Positions 63,061-64,000 of a stretch of 64,000 nt of DNA are shown here, in pieces. This DNA comes from Petrolisthes cinctipes (lineage: Eukaryota > Arthropoda > Malacostraca > Decapoda > Porcellanidae): assembly GCA_033782935.1 (NCBI GenBank), contig JAWQEG010000128.1, positions 558,001 to 622,000 on the forward strand. Direction: 5' to 3'. A program made the position numbers and the translations under genes. Each line of letters opens with the position of its first letter. Position 1 is the stretch's first letter. The notes beneath the pieces are model-generated. The model was not told the DNA's origin, made no database searches, and saw only the letters and a program-made list of their open reading frames with translations.

Positions 63061-64000
63061 CTCAAATTCAGGCTCAAAATATCCAAAAATTCGATATTTT
63101 GGGGTCCTAGAAGTGATCTGTACATGCCTTCTTAGTGCTAGAATATTTTCAAAATATAGGCCCAAAACATGCTAAAAATCGATATTTTAGGTGCCCAAAG
63201 TCGATATCTCAAATTCAGGTCCAAAACACCCAAAAACTCGATATTTTGGGGTCCCAGAAGCGAACTGTACATGCCTACTCCGTGTTAGAGTATTTTCAAA
63301 ATACAGGCCCAATACATACTGAAAATCGATCTTTTAGGTGCCCAAAAGTCGATATGTGGATGCATCTTCTGTACCCGTTTATATCTCAAATTGAGGCTCC
63401 AAATACCCGAAAATTCGATATTTTTGGGTCCCAGAAGCGATCTGTACATGCCTACTCAGATGCAGGCCCAAAACATGCTGAAAATCGATATTTTAGGTGC
63501 CCAAAGTCGATATCTCAAATTCAGGTCCAAAACACCCAAAAACTCGATATTTTGGGGTCCCAGAAGCGATCTGTACATGCCTACTCAGTGCTAGAATGTT
63601 TTCAAAATACAGGCCCAAAACATGCTGAAAATCGATATTTTAAGTGTCCAAAGTCGATATGTGCATGCATCTTCTGTACCCGTTTATATCTCAAATTCAG
63701 GCTCAAAACACCCGAAAATTCGATATTTTTGGGTCCTAGAAGCGATCTGTACATCCCTACTCCTAGTTAGAATGTTTTCAAGATACAGACCCAAAACATG
63801 CTCAAAATCGATATTTTAGGTGCCCAAAAGTCGATATGTGCATGCATCTTCTGCACCCGTTTATATCTCAAATTTAGGCTCAAAACACCCGAAAATTCGA
63901 TATTTTGAGGTCCCAGAAGCGATCTGTACATGCCTACTCAGTGGTAGAATATTTTCAAAATATTGGCCCAAAACATGCTAAAAATCGATATTTTATGTGC
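63061..64000 (+). repeat. Terminal HOR family, copy 5, running off the window
   Basis: Starts at the CTCAAAATATCCAAAAATTC monomer and repeats 61931-62870 at 1130 bp almost base for base; CAAATTTAGGCTC near 63871 is one private change. The array is still in full register at base 64000, so it continues to the right. Confidence 0.85.

Larger units (their letters stand above)
1..64000 (+). repeat. Satellite DNA array, about 176-bp monomer, head-to-tail, fills the window
   Basis: Every line of the window contains the same tandem unit. Shared landmarks in order are AAAATCGATATTTTAGGTG, TGCATGCATCTTCTGTACCC, GTTTATATCTCAAATTC, AAAACACCCGAAAATTCG, GGGGTCCCAGAAGCGATC and TGTACATGCCTACTC, then an A/T-rich stretch ending AGGCCCAAAACATGCT. 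All copies run in one direction; I saw no inversion and no unique insert longer than a few bases. A typical 176-bp copy has about 69 G+C. In sequenced genomes such arrays are centromeric, pericentromeric or heterochromatic satellites. The location is inferred, because no flanking single-copy sequence is present. The family itself is not one I recognise. Confidence 0.97.

Noticed and set aside
1..64000. CRISPR array
   Set aside because: The repeats are contiguous with no unique spacers, the unit is 147-177 bp, copies vary, and there are no cas genes.
1..64000. LTR retrotransposon or insertion sequence
   Set aside because: The direct repeats are satellite units. There are no terminal inverted repeats, target-site duplications, primer-binding site or transposase or polymerase coding sequence.
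1..64000. Naming the satellite family or species from unit length (for example alpha satellite at 171 bp or Arabidopsis at 178 bp)
   Set aside because: Unit length alone is not diagnostic, and the sequence does not match any family I can recall with confidence.

Overview
The whole 64 kb window is one uninterrupted satellite DNA array. I find no gene, RNA gene, transposable element, CRISPR array or unique sequence anywhere in it. The basic unit is a head-to-tail monomer of about 176 bp, roughly 39% G+C by hand count of a typical copy. At an average of about 168 bp per monomer, about 380 copies fill the window, all in the same orientation. Such an array indicates a eukaryotic nuclear genome, most likely centromeric, pericentromeric or other constitutive heterochromatin. 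I do not recognise the satellite family and cannot name the organism. Many copy-to-copy differences are CpG to TpG or CpA changes, which points to a lineage with cytosine methylation, such as a plant or a vertebrate.

The array is organised at several scales. (1) Each 176-bp monomer splits into two 88-bp halves that align without gaps at about two-thirds identity, so the monomer is an old dimer. (2) There are three main length classes: 176/177 bp; 147 bp, which lacks 29 bp of the first half; and 158/159 bp, which lacks a net 18 bp of the second half. (3) The classes follow one another in fixed orders, forming higher-order repeats (HORs) with measured periods of 324, 834, 852, 1012, 1130, 1306, 1334, 1844, 2198, 2696, 2826 and about 4383 bp. 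(4) Some HOR blocks recur at a distance, separated by unrelated HORs.

Region by region: 1-4482, a 16-monomer 2696-bp HOR and a partial second copy; 4483-8490, mixed monomers with a 2149/1971-bp offset duplication and a 324-bp dimer duplication; 8490-10877, a 1334-bp eight-monomer tandem; 10878-13850, mixed; 13850-23816, two copies of a roughly 4.4-kb HOR with a nested 834-bp five-monomer tandem and an upstream partial block; 23817-27700, mixed with a 1350-bp offset duplication; 27700-31035, an 1844-bp tandem; 31036-32494, a 324-bp dimer duplication and the start of a 1492-bp offset copy; 32495-38144, a 2826-bp tandem; 38220-40870, a 1012-bp tandem; 40870-42600, an 852-bp five-monomer tandem; 42600-44090, a distant copy of the 38.3-kb block; 44090-48486, two near-identical 2198-bp copies; 48487-57726, third and fourth copies of that block separated by mixed monomers; 57727-64000, a young HOR repeated at varying spacings (1306, 806, 1953, 1130 bp).

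Many open reading frames of 60-250 codons exist, mostly on the plus strand. They are translations of satellite DNA and I do not annotate them as genes. Identity statements are by eye, block edges are good to a few tens of bases unless a diagnostic change is quoted, and array completeness depends on the assembly.
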